64,000 bases of DNA from Holacanthus passer. Lineage: Eukaryota; Chordata; Actinopteri; Pomacanthidae. This document shows positions 48,701 to 58,600 of the stretch, piece by piece (the stretch's first letter is position 1; each line of letters opens with the position of its first letter). The position numbers and the translations under genes are program-made. The stretch is taken from NCBI GenBank assembly GCA_025331565.1, contig JAFREQ010000035.1, positions 2,852,001-2,916,000 on the forward strand, read 5' to 3'. Under the pieces are notes generated by a model. The model saw only the letters and a list, made by a program, of their open reading frames with translations, had not been told where the DNA came from and searched no databases.

Positions 48701-49511
48701 CAGCTTGGGCCTGTCAAAATATGAAACATAAAAGTAGGAAGAGGGATCAATGAGAGCAAAGTCTTTATAAGTAAAGATGAGTGAGTCCTGGAGAGATGCT
48801 TTTCTGTCATGTACTGCAAGCAAAGCAGTGGATCTTGGTTTAGCTTTTGGTTTTGGTATCAGGCGTATTATTTTATTAGTGGTTTTTAAGTGCCATTTTA
48901 TATTGTACATGTATTGTATGTATAAGTATTAGATTTTTGTGTTTTAAGTCCTGTTAAACTAAAGAGTACATTCTTTATATTGCTCAGAGTCGACTCTATA
49001 TTGAACTGATTTAAAAACATCAGGAAGAACTAAAGAGGTCAAGTTGTGTGAACTCATGCAGTGACAAGTGGATGCTTTTTAAAGTAGAAAATCATGTTGA
49101 TTTAACAGCTTATTTAGTGATTGATTTGTGGTAGCCTCAATGGTGTGGAAGCTCAGCAGCACAGATTCGTCGCTTTGTCCTCTGTGATCAATAACTCTCC
49201 CCTTCCTCCTCCCACCAGAGTCCTTGCCAGAACAAACCTTTAAGGATGAGAGCGACGCAGCCACCCTGAGACAGACCCTTCCAGATTTAACACCCGATGA
49301 CCCCTCCGATGCCCCAGCACTTCCTGTTGAAGACTCCGCCTCTGCCCCTGCCACCGCAGATGCAGATGCTGCTGCAGCCGAGGGGGAGGAACCTGCTGAC
49401 GCCGGCGACCAGGAGGGTGAAGAGTCTCCCAGCAAATCACCCTCCAAAAAGAAAAAGAAGTTCCGCACTCCTTCCTTCCTAAAGAAAAACAAAAAAAAGA
49501 CAGAGTCCTAG
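33746..49511 (+). CDS. add1: Alpha-adducin, spectrin-actin membrane skeleton protein
   Basis: Adducin caps and bundles actin filaments and recruits spectrin at the plasma membrane. Core coding exons: 33746-33940, 34745-34907, 35249-35400, 35491-35571, 35815-35964, 36056-36199, 36314-36412, 36772-36945, 37156-37413, 40476-40571, 40668-40760, 42355-42441, 43672-43828, 49219-49511. Every junction is GT-AG and in frame; the sum is 713 residues plus stop, close to human ADD1 (737). The start MNGDSGAGVV aligns with the human N-terminus. Residues about 130-385 are the class II aldolase-like head (GSTNLGVNQAGF, HVHTSAGAAVSAMKCG, ILRNHGLVSVGE). Residues about 390-570 are the neck (GYRTGYPYR, KTRWLN, REQNLQDIKTAGPQSQ). 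The acidic tail ends in the MARCKS-like basic motif KKKKKFRTPSFLKK, the calmodulin/PKC target of the family. Alternative exons are listed separately. Confidence 0.95.
33941..34744 (+). other. add1: add1 intron 2
   Basis: Holds a family C repeat end (34195-34462) and a run of about 20 T just before the acceptor of the next exon. No other feature is seen. Confidence 0.7.
34195..34462. repeat. Interspersed repeat, family C (3' portion)
   Basis: Contains CATTATAACCTTCATCAATG, GGATTTATTGCTGGACTGTT and ends TAGCTAGTTGTACCAAATAA and TCTGGCGGCAGAGTG. This is the counterpart of the terminus seen in inverted form at 13054. Confidence 0.6.
37414..37506 (+). CDS. add1: add1 alternative 31-codon extension of exon 10
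   Basis: Reading through the donor at 37414 (AAG, then GTGTGG) the frame stays open for exactly 31 codons: VWTNITHDHVKPLL..., ending ...ITNCL at a second donor (GTCTGT at 37507). From memory, a human ADD1 isoform inserts a 31-residue segment beginning VWTNITHDHVKPLL and ending ITNCL at the equivalent lysine (human 471, here 472), so this is a conserved alternative 5' splice site. The insertion lies in the neck region just before WTKEDG and keeps the frame. Its effect on adducin function is not known to me. Confidence 0.85.
37507..40475 (+). other. add1: add1 intron 10
   Basis: A 3-kb intron. Open frames at 37.8-38.0, 39.0-39.3 and 39.7-40.0 kb are low-complexity or lack splice sites. No repeat family was firmly identified. 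Confidence 0.6.
40761..42354 (+). other. add1: add1 intron 12
   Basis: Contains a family E repeat (41829-42225) and T-rich runs near 41230-41270. No exon recognised. Confidence 0.6.
41829..42225. repeat. Interspersed repeat, family E
   Basis: Left end GAGGTGGAAGGTAACTAATC; right end GTACTTGAGTACTTTTTCCA and CCTTTG. The ends are roughly inverted, as in a non-autonomous DNA element. Confidence 0.55.
42355..42441 (+). CDS. add1: add1 'DAPLSDCT' exon
   Basis: An 87-nt, phase-0/phase-0 exon encoding DAPLSDCTDTIDGLDVSEGS... up to SIRK, between a GCAG acceptor and GTACTT donor. Human ADD1 has the closely similar DAPLSDCTETIEGLEL segment. It can be skipped without changing the frame, and some adducin isoforms lack it. 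Included in the core count of the add1 entry. Confidence 0.85.
42619..42937. repeat. Interspersed repeat, family A (best copy)
   Basis: Left end AGAGCTACAATGACTAATCG ATTAG; right end AATAATGGTTAGTTGCAGCA CTC. Reverse-complemented, the right end gives GAGTGCTGCAACTAACC, so the ends are inverted repeats. The interior has TTTGACATTTTATAGACCAA. It is probably a non-autonomous DNA transposon; the superfamily is not determined. Confidence 0.75.
42938..43671 (+). other. add1: add1 intron 13, distal part
   Basis: Nothing recognised apart from the branch/acceptor region of the next exon. Confidence 0.6.
43829..44839 (+). other. add1: add1 intron 14
   Basis: AT-rich. Near 44690-44730 there is TATCGATATTTTTATCGCCC AGCCCTAA, the end of a common fish repeat (inverse of AGGGCTGGGCGATA...). 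A second AG with a T/C tract at 44759 precedes an open frame, but using it would shift phase. Confidence 0.5.
44840..45229 (+). CDS. add1: Candidate 390-nt cassette exon in the add1 tail
   Basis: A frame of 202 codons without stops (44764-45372) lies between exons encoding the tail. Within it an acceptor (…CATGAATTCACAG at 44839) and a donor (GCAG, then GTACAC at 45230) bound 390 nt. Incoming and outgoing phases are both 1, matching exon 14 (ends phase 1) and all downstream exons (start phase 1), so the cassette adds exactly 130 residues. The peptide is rich in S, T, A, P and E, with SSPGSPHKEFHCAVLRAL toward its end. Adducin tails are low-complexity, so composition fits. I do not recall a mammalian equivalent. 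If the donor is not used, the frame runs to TGA at 45370-45372 and would give an alternative C-terminus. Confidence 0.55.
45373..46119 (+). other. add1: add1 intronic sequence
   Basis: Non-coding stretch between the candidate cassette and the next candidate exon. No element recognised. Confidence 0.55.
46120..46194 (+). CDS. add1: Candidate add1 tail exon (DPEELVEPEEEP)
   Basis: After a good acceptor (TTTTTATTCAG at 46119) the phase-1 frame reads DPEELVEPEEEPKGQKAHHH..., an acidic tail-like peptide. Human ADD1 has an acidic/proline exon at this position (ENLDEAREQKEK). A weak donor after 46194 (CCCA, then GTCAGA) would make a symmetric 75-nt exon. A stronger donor at 46211 (GTAGGT) would break the frame, and read-through ends at TAG (46211-46214 region) after SQSRGG. 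The 3' end is therefore uncertain: cassette or alternative last exon. Confidence 0.45.
46215..47097 (+). other. add1: add1 intronic sequence
   Basis: AT-rich with T runs; nothing further recognised. Confidence 0.55.
47098..47131 (+). CDS. add1: Conserved 34-nt alternative exon of add1 (EYLLP stop)
   Basis: Bounded by ATTACAATCAG (acceptor, 47097) and a perfect GTAAGT donor (47132), this exon is exactly 34 nt. Entered in phase 1 it reads G-DGNTKEYLLP and then TA, which with the first base of the last exon makes a TAA stop. Human ADD1 has a short isoform ending in G-D-G-x-x-x-E-Y-L-L-P, produced by a 34-nt exon that shifts the frame. Length, phase and the EYLLP ending all agree. Inclusion would give an adducin without the MARCKS-like calmodulin/PKC segment. 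Confidence 0.8.
47132..49218 (+). other. add1: add1 last intron
   Basis: Open frames at 47.7-48.1 and 48.6-48.9 kb lack splice signals or domain content. No repeat was firmly identified. The last acceptor is preceded by a strong pyrimidine tract (CTCCCCTTCCTCCTCCCACC AG). Confidence 0.6.
49219..49511 (+). CDS. add1: add1 terminal coding exon with MARCKS-like tail
   Basis: Enters in phase 1 (G+AG, giving E-S-L-P-E-Q-T-F) and ends at TAG 49509-49511. It encodes DESDAATLRQTLPDLTPDDP, an A/E/D-rich stretch, then SPSKSPSKKKKKFRTPSFLK and a final KKTES. The basic block is the family's MARCKS-related domain, with the RTPS serine that PKC phosphorylates in mammalian adducins. Part of the add1 entry above. 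Confidence 0.95.
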
Positions 49512-50950
49512 ATTTGGAGAATGTTGGATCGGTCCTCAAGGCTGCCCTCTGCCTCTTTTCATTTTCGCGATTGTCTGCTATCATTGCACCCTTCGAGCAA
49601 GCCACAGCTACACACAGTTATGCTTTTTGTTGTTTTGATATCATTTGTCGCTGGCTTATTAACCTATTTTTCCTCGTTAGTGTGTGCCAATTTTGTATAC
49701 AGTGTAAAAATGATTGATTGCATAAAGGTTTTTAATTATTAGGGGCTTTTAGTTGTGAGTGAGTGATGCATTCTGTCTTGTCCACTCCATCTGGCCTTTT
49801 ATGCATGTCTATTACTACAGACCCACACGCTTGATGTGAGGTTTTAGGGTTTTATGGCCCTCATTTTTAAACAAAAAAAAAGAGTATTACTAAACTGTTG
49901 TAACCACTAGAATGTATTGGGATTGTATCAAAAATATGTCCAAGTGTCTTTTAAAAACAGTGAATGCAGAAAGAGAAGCTTGTACCCTCTCATTTAACTG
50001 GTGGTAAATTCTGACAGGGATAACTACAAATTGCATAGTGCTAATTTTACCTCTGAATCTGTGTACCTACGTGCAGGCCAGGAGAACTACAGTTGGCTGT
50101 CTGTGTTTCCATAATCCAATATTTTGATTAAATCATCCACATACAAGCTAAATCACATCTGGGTGTTTTTTGACGTTCTTTTTTATAAATTTGAAATCTA
50201 CCCACAAGCATTTGTCACAGCCTTAACTTACAGGTATGAGGTATATTGATTCAGATCTTGATATGATGTGGACATTTGGTTTCATATTTCTCAAACCAGA
50301 TTCATCTGCAGTGTTGCACCTGCAGATGATATTATTTCAACCTAGTGATGTTGAGCATGGTTCACAACTAAGCTGTGAGTCATCCCGGGAAGTGTTAGGG
50401 AGCATTATGCTTGTTGATTATTCCAAGGGTTGATAATGTATTTTGCTCTTGGCTGTCTTTGATATGAAGGAATGTGTAAAAACAAATTTTCAGTTTATGT
50501 TTTTCATTTATTCTAATCTTTTGAGCCTGGCTTTGTTTTGCATTTGCCCCTTGATTTCTCTCTGTCTCTGAAAGTCAGAAATGGGCAGAACTGCTACATA
50601 TTGTGTGAGTTTACGTATTTCATTATGTTCTTGATTATGTAATTTTTCTTACATGCGCTTTTTCTCACAAAATAGATTGAGCCATGATTGCTTGCTGTGA
50701 GAGAGCACTGTGAACCTCCTCTTTTATAAACCACTGTCTGGGAACTCATACTCCACGTTGCTTTTAGATAGTTACAGTCTATCATCATGTATATCGATGC
50801 AGTTGTTACAGAACATGTAAATGACAATGTCACTGTTATGAAGCTGCATGATAAATCATATTTCAGAACCCTCAACCTGGACTTTCCTGTGTAAAAACTC
50901 CACTCTGAACAAATAGACTTTGTCATTAAATACTTGTGTGTTTCCAGTTG
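49512..50950 (+). other. add1: add1 3' UTR
   Basis: AT-rich, without credible coding sequence. An ATTAAA poly(A) signal variant at 50925-50930 is the best candidate for the end of the transcript; another ATTAAA lies near 50127. The exact cleavage site is unknown. Confidence 0.5.
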
Positions 50951-52080
50951 CAGTAAAGACACGATGAACACTGGAGAAGCAATTCAATTTTTATTTTATG
51001 TCACTGATGTGTAATCAATGGTGTGATGGCGAATGAGCTGTGCTTAAGGTTGAAGGGCATTAATACCAAGGTCATCTCCATGCATTGCTTCCTGATTTGT
51101 GTTTATTCATCCTGTTTTAGTGAAGGGTTAGTGGTGAACCAAAAGGCAAAACTAACGGGAAGCTTCACAGCTTAATCTGAGATTCTTAATCAACCTCGGC
51201 CTTTGTTCATCGCAGGTGGTGTATCTTTACATACAAGCACAGAATGTCTGACTCATGATGGACTGCATGTGTAGAGTGCTTAGAGCGTGTACTGTCCTTT
51301 AAATGACTGTAACTACCCCTTTTATTTGAATTTTATTTTATTTTAGCTTTAGCACACCGATAACAAGACTAGAGTCCTTGTAGTCATGGCTTTCATTTGA
51401 GTCAACCATAGTTTGTTTTTTTTAAATCTCACAGCTATGCTGATTTGTATTCTCTGTCTGATCTACTTCCAATTTAAATGTGTCTCATCATTATACATAT
51501 ATCTACAGACTTAACACTTCCACCTATCTTTTCTCATGGTTCTGCCTCTTTTACAACCATGAATAAAAAACACTACCATGAAAGTCAATATTGTGTGATT
51601 GTAGTCATTTATATAGAATTTATCAGCATTACTAAGAAGGAGTATTCATACTGTAATCTTTTTTTTTTTTTTTTTACAATTTACACACAATGGGTCGATG
51701 TATATTAGAAGTACTTGTACAATAATGCTGGCACAACAAATACTAGAATGCAAGTGGATCACAGATGAAAATAAACAACAAAAGAGAGAACAAATACAAA
51801 GGATGGAAAAATAGAATCTATTAACATCAATTATGTTTGAGAATTAAATAAATTACAATAATTTTATCCAAATATTTAATGTACGTACTATTATTTATTT
51901 GACCTGTTTTTTGAAGTACAGCTGATTGTCCTGGAATGAAGAATACAATTATACAATTTTTTATTTTAGATTTTATATGCATAACGAGAGGGTTTTTTTT
52001 GGTTAATTTGTGATCCTATTTTGAAAGATGAACTTCTAATTTTCGATATATATATTATATATTATGTTATAAAACAGCCA
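50951..52080. other. Intergenic spacer between add1 and nop14
   Basis: AT-rich with a T run near 51658-51676. No mfsd10-like coding exon is seen on either strand, although MFSD10 lies between these genes in human. Confidence 0.6.
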
Positions 52081-52200
52081 TCCGCTAGAGGCGCTGTAGA
52101 GAAAACTGATACCGGAAGTAGCTCTTGTCGGCTTCATCATATGAACTTTGACCTCAGACTTCTCGTGCACGCTGGAATGGAAACTCAGTGAAACAACGTG
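52081..52200 (+). promoter_or_regulatory. nop14: nop14 promoter
   Basis: Contains ACCGGAAGT (52111-52119), a perfect ETS/GABP-type site common in promoters of ribosome-biogenesis genes, about 0.2 kb upstream of the 5' UTR exon donor. No TATA box is seen at a fixed distance. The transcription start is not determined. Confidence 0.5.
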
Positions 52201-52315
52201 GATAGTAAAAAAAATAAAGTCTTATTCATTAAATTCAGCGTTGGCAGCGCGTTAGTGTCTCATGTTTTCTTCCGCCTGGATTTAATAACGTTTGACTCAC
52301 AAACGCCGTTAAAAG
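52201..52315 (+). other. nop14: nop14 non-coding exon 1
   Basis: 5' UTR exon ending AAAAG with donor GTAAAA at 52316. It joins the acceptor at 52614, which abuts the start codon directly. The 5' limit is approximate. Confidence 0.5.
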
Positions 52316-52614
52316 GTAAAACTTTGTAATAATGTTTGTTTACAAGCTCGCAGTGAAGCTAGTTTGCTATGAAGTAGCTCCAGTTTGTTTGTCATTTAAT
52401 CATTGTTTTTATTACACTTAATGTTTTTTGCTTCATTAGAGTCACACATACACACATACCGTTGATTTAAAAATGCCTTTAAAGCTAACTGTTAGCTAAT
52501 GTTAGCCATAGTATGTGAGACAAAGTTTAACTGATGCAGGAGGTGTATCTGCTCTGATGAATAGTTCTAGTCTGTAATATCAGTGATGTTCATCAGTCCA
52601 TTACTGTGTTACAG

Positions 52615-55600
52615 ATGGGGAAGGCACCTAAAAAGAGGAGCCTTGCTGACAAGGTCCGCAAAACCAAGACTTCCACTGAGATCAAAAACAACCCTTTTGA
52701 GGTGAAAATCAACAGGAAGAAATTTGATATTCTGGGGAGAAAATCCAAGCATGATGTGGGTCTGCCTGGTGTGTCTCGATCCAAGGCCATAAATAAGGTA
52801 AGAGAACAGCGAGAATAATTCTGCTACCTTCAATTTCCTAAATAATAATAATAGGCCCTGGTTCCTTGACCAAACTGAGCAAACATCCAGGGAACTGCAG
52901 CTGTAAATAGAAGTGTAAAATGTCAGTGCAAAACAAACTGTGTCAGTACGGCAAATAAAGAAAATGAAGTCAGACTGAATAAAAGATTCAAAATTCTTTT
53001 GTCTGGTGAAGTGAAAAGTAAAATAAAAGTTAAGCTGTTCTACTGTAGCGCTGTATCTGGCAGCCATGGGTCACAGCTCATCATCCATTTAACACTATCT
53101 GTGCTGTGAAGCTTGGTACTCACAGTATCATGCTGGGAGAGAATGAGAGCTTTGTAAGAACAGAGAGAAGCATGAACATAACTAAGTTAAACTAACAAGT
53201 TATGAAAGCAGAATCTGCAAGCGTTATTAGTTTTTACTTCTAATTCATTATTGTATTATGGGTATGGGTCATGGGTCATGATGAGGTTATCAGTGAAGCA
53301 GCTTTGACTTAACTCTTATCAAATTCAAAGAGAACAAATTTGAGGAATTAATGTTTTTTGTGGTGTGTGTGTGTGTGTGCATGTGTGGACAGTAATCACA
53401 TGCATGTCTTGATGTTTGATCTGTAGAGAAAAGAAACCCTCCTGAAGGAATACAAACAGAAGAACAAGTCCAACAAATTAATTGACAGACGCTTTGGAGA
53501 ATATGACACCAAGATGGCACCAGAAGACAAAATCCTACAGAGGTTCGCGATGGAGAGACAGGTCAGTGATGTAATCATTTGTATTTACTGTAAGGACACA
53601 CTGGACGTCAAGTCCCAGCATGCAGGTTATCTTTTAATAAAGTAAAGCTTGTTTCTCAAACCTTCAAATCAGGCACCATGTCTCATCAGTTCTACTCCTG
53701 GTTTTAGTAGCTCATCTTGAGTTACTCCCTTTGAGCTATGAAAGTAATAACTTATAATAAGAGTTAACAAATAAGATAAGAGTTAACGAATTTCACAATG
53801 TATACTAAACTCTCAGCCAAACTTTGCTTTTTCTGTCAGCGTGTCCATGATAAGAAGGATGTGTACAACCTGAACGAGGAGGAGGAGCTGACTCATTATG
53901 GCCAGTCACTGGCTGAGATGGAGAAATTCAATGACCTTGTAAATAGCGATGATGAATCAGAAGAGAAAGGTCTTTTGTCAGGTGAGTATCACTTGTGTCA
54001 CTTGTGAACAGAAAATTAATCAAAAACAGACTGATGTGGTACCTTGACCCGGTTTCGTTCCTCCTTTATTGTCAGTCCCTGAGCCTCAGATGTTTATGAT
54101 ATAATGATAACGTGGTGGCTTTTTGGTATATATTATTCTCAACCCACAACTGGATTTGATCATTTGAAGTCATTTTTCAGATTACACAGCTGGTGCATAA
54201 TAGTGATACTATTTCTTTTTCTCCTCCAGCCGAGCTGACTGCCTCCCACTTCGGAGGAGGAGGGGGCCTCCTCAAAAAGAAAACATCAGGGGATCAGCAG
54301 GAGGAAGAAGGAAGCCGGAGGGCCAAGTCCAGACAGGAGCTCATTGAAGAGCTCATCCAGAAGTCCAAGCAGGAGAAGGTGAGCCAGTGATACAATTCTG
54401 AAGGTTAATTTGGTTGCACCTTGGTTTTTATGAAGTGTTCCCAAACCCATGTAGTAATCTCATTTATACAATCATGTGTATGACAAAGTGTCGAACCTCT
54501 CTCCATCCTTGCTTGTGAACAACTGAGTCTTTCCAGGATGAACCTTTCATACCCAATCATGATACTATCACCTGTTACCAATGAACCTGTTTACCTGTGC
54601 AATGATCGAAACATGTGTTATTGGATCAGTCCACAACTTTCACAGTCTTTTGTTGCTGCTGTTGCTCCTTTGTTCACAGCATTTGTTGACAACAACACAA
54701 ATATAATACATCACCAACCTTCTCGTTTAAGAACTAATGATTGTAATGATATTCTAGGGGAGATGTGATTTGTCGTCTGTATTATTTATTTCTGAGTATT
54801 TTATTTTATTTTTTTGCTTTTCAGCGGGAACGACAGGTGCAGAAAGAGGAGGCACAGGAGCTGACTGAGAAGCTGGATCAAGAGTGGAAGAGCATCCAGT
54901 CTCTGATGGTGAAAAAGACACCCAAAGGTGAATCTGCTGACATACCGGAGGAGAAGCCCAAGGTAGGTTCACACAAAGTAGTCAATACAATGTGTGCTTT
55001 CATTCATCAGTGACAGAGCCTGATATTTCTTTGCTCTCTCTTTCTCTGCTTCTTCTGTGCATTCCAGCCGGAAGAGTATGACATGATGGTCAGAGAGCTC
55101 GGCTTTGAGATGAAGGCTCAGCCCTCTGAGAAGTTGAAAACCGCGGAGGAGCTCGCCCGGGAGGAGAGGGAGAAGCTGCAGAAGCTAGAGGTATGAACAT
55201 TTTTATCTCAATGTGAACATTGTCTTGTCATTACCACATCAATTTTTTGTTTTATATATTTTAATATATAAATATTTACATATTTTAATGCTCTGTGTGA
55301 TTGTTTTCTGTCTCTGTGCTTTCTCCAGGCTGACCGTCTTAGGAGGATGATGGGAGATGAAGTTGGAGACAGTGCACAGAGTCTGGTCCACATGTCTGCT
55401 GATGACCTCAATGATGGCTTCATCCTGGATAAGGAAGACAAGAAGACCCTGGCTTATCAGGTGTGTTATCAGGTGATCTGGTTTATTTCTGGTATATTCA
55501 CTTTTTTGATTTATATGTTAATATAGATTTGTCATTTGTCTTGTGTGTCCAGGATGGAAAATGGAACATTGGAGAGGAGTCTGAGGAAGATAAGGAAGAA

Positions 55601-58600
55601 GAAGAAGAAGACGAGGAGGAGGACGAGGAGGAAGGGGAGGAGGAAGGGGAGGAGGAAGAAGAGGAGGAGGAGGAGGAGGAGGAGGTGGAGGGCAGCAGTG
55701 AAGAAGAAGAAGAAGAAGAAGATGGTCACTCTGACCTGGAGTCTGAGCAAGAAAGTGAAGATGAGGAGAGAAACCAGGAGGATCAAGAGACCAGTACCAC
55801 AGCAAAGAAAAGTCTGAGTAAAGAGGAGCTGAAGGCTCAGCAGGAGGCGGCTAAAGCAGAGCTGCCATACACATTTACTGGTAACTACACACAGAAATGC
55901 ATGTACGAAACTACACTCAGGACCCATGTAATTAAAATCCGACCTTAATTTGACTCAGACACTGATTTTAAAAAACAAAGGTTCTTTTACTTTTCATCTG
56001 TTTTACTTCATTCTATGTTTTTTGCTCTTGTAGCTCCAGAGACCTACAGGGACCTGAAAGATTTGCTCCATGGCCACACCCCAGACAACCAGCGCCTCAT
56101 CGTGGCCAGGACTCAGAAATGCAACCATCCTAGTTTGGCTGTAGGCAATAAGCTCAAACTGCAGGTACAATATGGATTTGGTGATATATTTCTGTAAAGT
56201 AGTGTGTTTCTTCTGATGTCTAGCCAGGTTCTGTACAGTTTTGTATGAACTTAAAACATTATCTCTGTTTGTTTCAGAAACTGTTTGGCTTTCTTCTGGA
56301 GTACATTGGAGAACTGGCCACCAGGGGTCCACCTGAACTCACCACCATAGATAGGCTCATACCGTGAGTCCAAAAAGTGACTTTGTGTCTCAGGTTTACC
56401 TCCTGATTCAAATAGTCAATGAAACTGAACTAATTTGTTTATTTCTGTTCTGTTCTTTCTTTTTTTGTTCCTGAAGGGAGCTGTACACTTTGTGTCAGAT
56501 GTTTCCAGAAGCAGCCTGTAAGGCCATGCAGAGCATCCTCGGAGATGCTGCTCATAGCATGGAGGAGGTGCTGGAGGTCAAAGGGCACGTTGCTTTCCCA
56601 ACACTGGACATGGTATGGATTATTTGTTCTGACTAAACATAAACATGTTGAACATTCACCAGGTTTGATAGAGATTTTAGAGGTTTTAAATGAAACTTGA
56701 CTCTTACTTTCCTTATATTTCTTGACTTATATGTTCATTGTTATGCACCAAAACCCTGAGTATTGCCTTTAGTCTTCCTCTTAGGCATAAAGGCCCAACA
56801 ACCTCCACTAAAAAGTCAAGGCAACTTGGATGTAGAGAGACAAAACCCAGGGCAAAAAATGCACAATAAATAGGATTTTTAAAAAACAGGGAGGCTCATT
56901 CTTTCTTCTGTATATGACAAACACAGCTACAGCATTTTTGTTTTCATGTTTCAAGCTGATCTACCTGAAGGTGACGGCCCTGCTGTTTCCTACCTCCGAC
57001 TTCAGACACCCTGTTACCACTCCAGCGCTGCTTTACCTCAGCCAGTCTCTCACCAAGGTACACACAGTCTTCAGTGTGTTTATTGTCTGTGTTGTTATTA
57101 GAGCTGGTTTGATTGTGCCTGCCTGCCTCTGTGTCTGTGTTTGTGTGTGACCTCTAATGGGGTTTCACCATCTCACATTCTGTTTGAATCCAGCTGTCAT
57201 CCTGTCCTTATCCTGTCATTTTGTCTTTGTGTGCATCTTCTCCAGATAAGAAGCGGTTTTCCATCGGTTTTCCAACATTTTCAGTTATTCATTATAGGTT
57301 TTTACCAGATCACAACATAAATATGATATGCTATATGAATTTACTCTCTTTTCTTAGCAGAGATGCAGCTGAAACTATGTTTGCATAGCAGTTAGGTTGA
57401 ATCTCCTCTTAAATACCACAGAATCAACGTCACAGGGTGAATGGATGTTTGGTGTTCAGCACGTAATCATACCTGTGTGTGTTTTTGTATGTCCTCAGTG
57501 TCCAGTGAGATCATTACAGGATGTGATGTCAGGTTTAGTGCTGTGCTGTCTGGCAGTGGAGTACGTCTCTTTTTCAAAGCGCTACCTGCCCGAGCTCGTC
57601 AACTTCCTGGCTGGAACACTACATCTGGCCGTGCAGGACAAGACCTCTTTAGGTAGCTGCACACTCATGTTTCACAACTAATTTCCACAAGACTATTATG
57701 CATTTTTTGGTGCGAGCATTCGTAAGCTGAAAGCAAGCAGACAGACTTTGACTTTGTGTTGCAGGTTACACTGTGGTGCCGCCCTTCAGGCCATCGGGGA
57801 AGTGCAGTGATCTGCTGATGTTGTCAAACTCAGAGTCCTGCAAGAGCTGGAGCAAGAAAAAACTTTCATTGTCAGCTACCCAACACCTGGATCTCAAAAA
57901 CGACCTTGACAGAGATCATCATAGGTAAGAGGGGAGGGGGGAAAGAAACTGGTTTCATCGTCAGTAAAATGATGTTCTGGGCAACTTTAACAAACATTTT
58001 TCCTTAGAAAATATTTTGGGAAATACGGTTATTCGCTTTTTTCTGCCAATTGTTTAAGAACATCAATACCACCCTAATGATTGGACATAATATATGAAGC
58101 TACAGCCAGGAGACTTGAAACTGGGAAACAGCTAGCCTGGCTCTTTTCAAAGCTAAAACAATCCACCTACAAGCATCTCTGAAGCTCACTAATTAAGACA
58201 TTTTATCTAATTTGTTTAATCCATACAAAATTAAAGCCAAGAAATGAGTCCAGCTCATAGCCCCCCGTAAAACCACAACTTGTCATTTTTACTCTTCAGT
58301 TACTGTACAGAATACAGTACATGAGCTAACCGTATCATGGAACGCTGTCAATTCAGCCTTCAATTGTATTTGTTTTAAACAGCATCTCATTTTTTGGAAT
58401 TGTAGCTTCAGTTGAACTTGTGTACAGAAGGAGGACTGCAGATTTTATCTCTTCCACTGGAGAAACATTAGGAAGGCATGTCTTCATAGCCTGGAAGGAT
58501 GGGAGGAATAATGAAATTTCTTTGTAATATGGGCATGTGAGTAATCTTTTGAGAAAAGGCTTGAAAAATGTGAACCTATCCAGGCTTGTCAAAGATTTTG

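Noticed and set aside
50951..52080. Search for mfsd10 exons between add1 and nop14
   Set aside because: No transporter-like hydrophobic exon with splice sites on either strand.
55518..55927. Long minus-strand and alternate-frame open frames (proline/leucine-rich and arginine/lysine-rich)
   Set aside because: They are shadows of the GAG/GAA triplet repeat in nop14 exon 9; the plus-strand frame matches Nop14.
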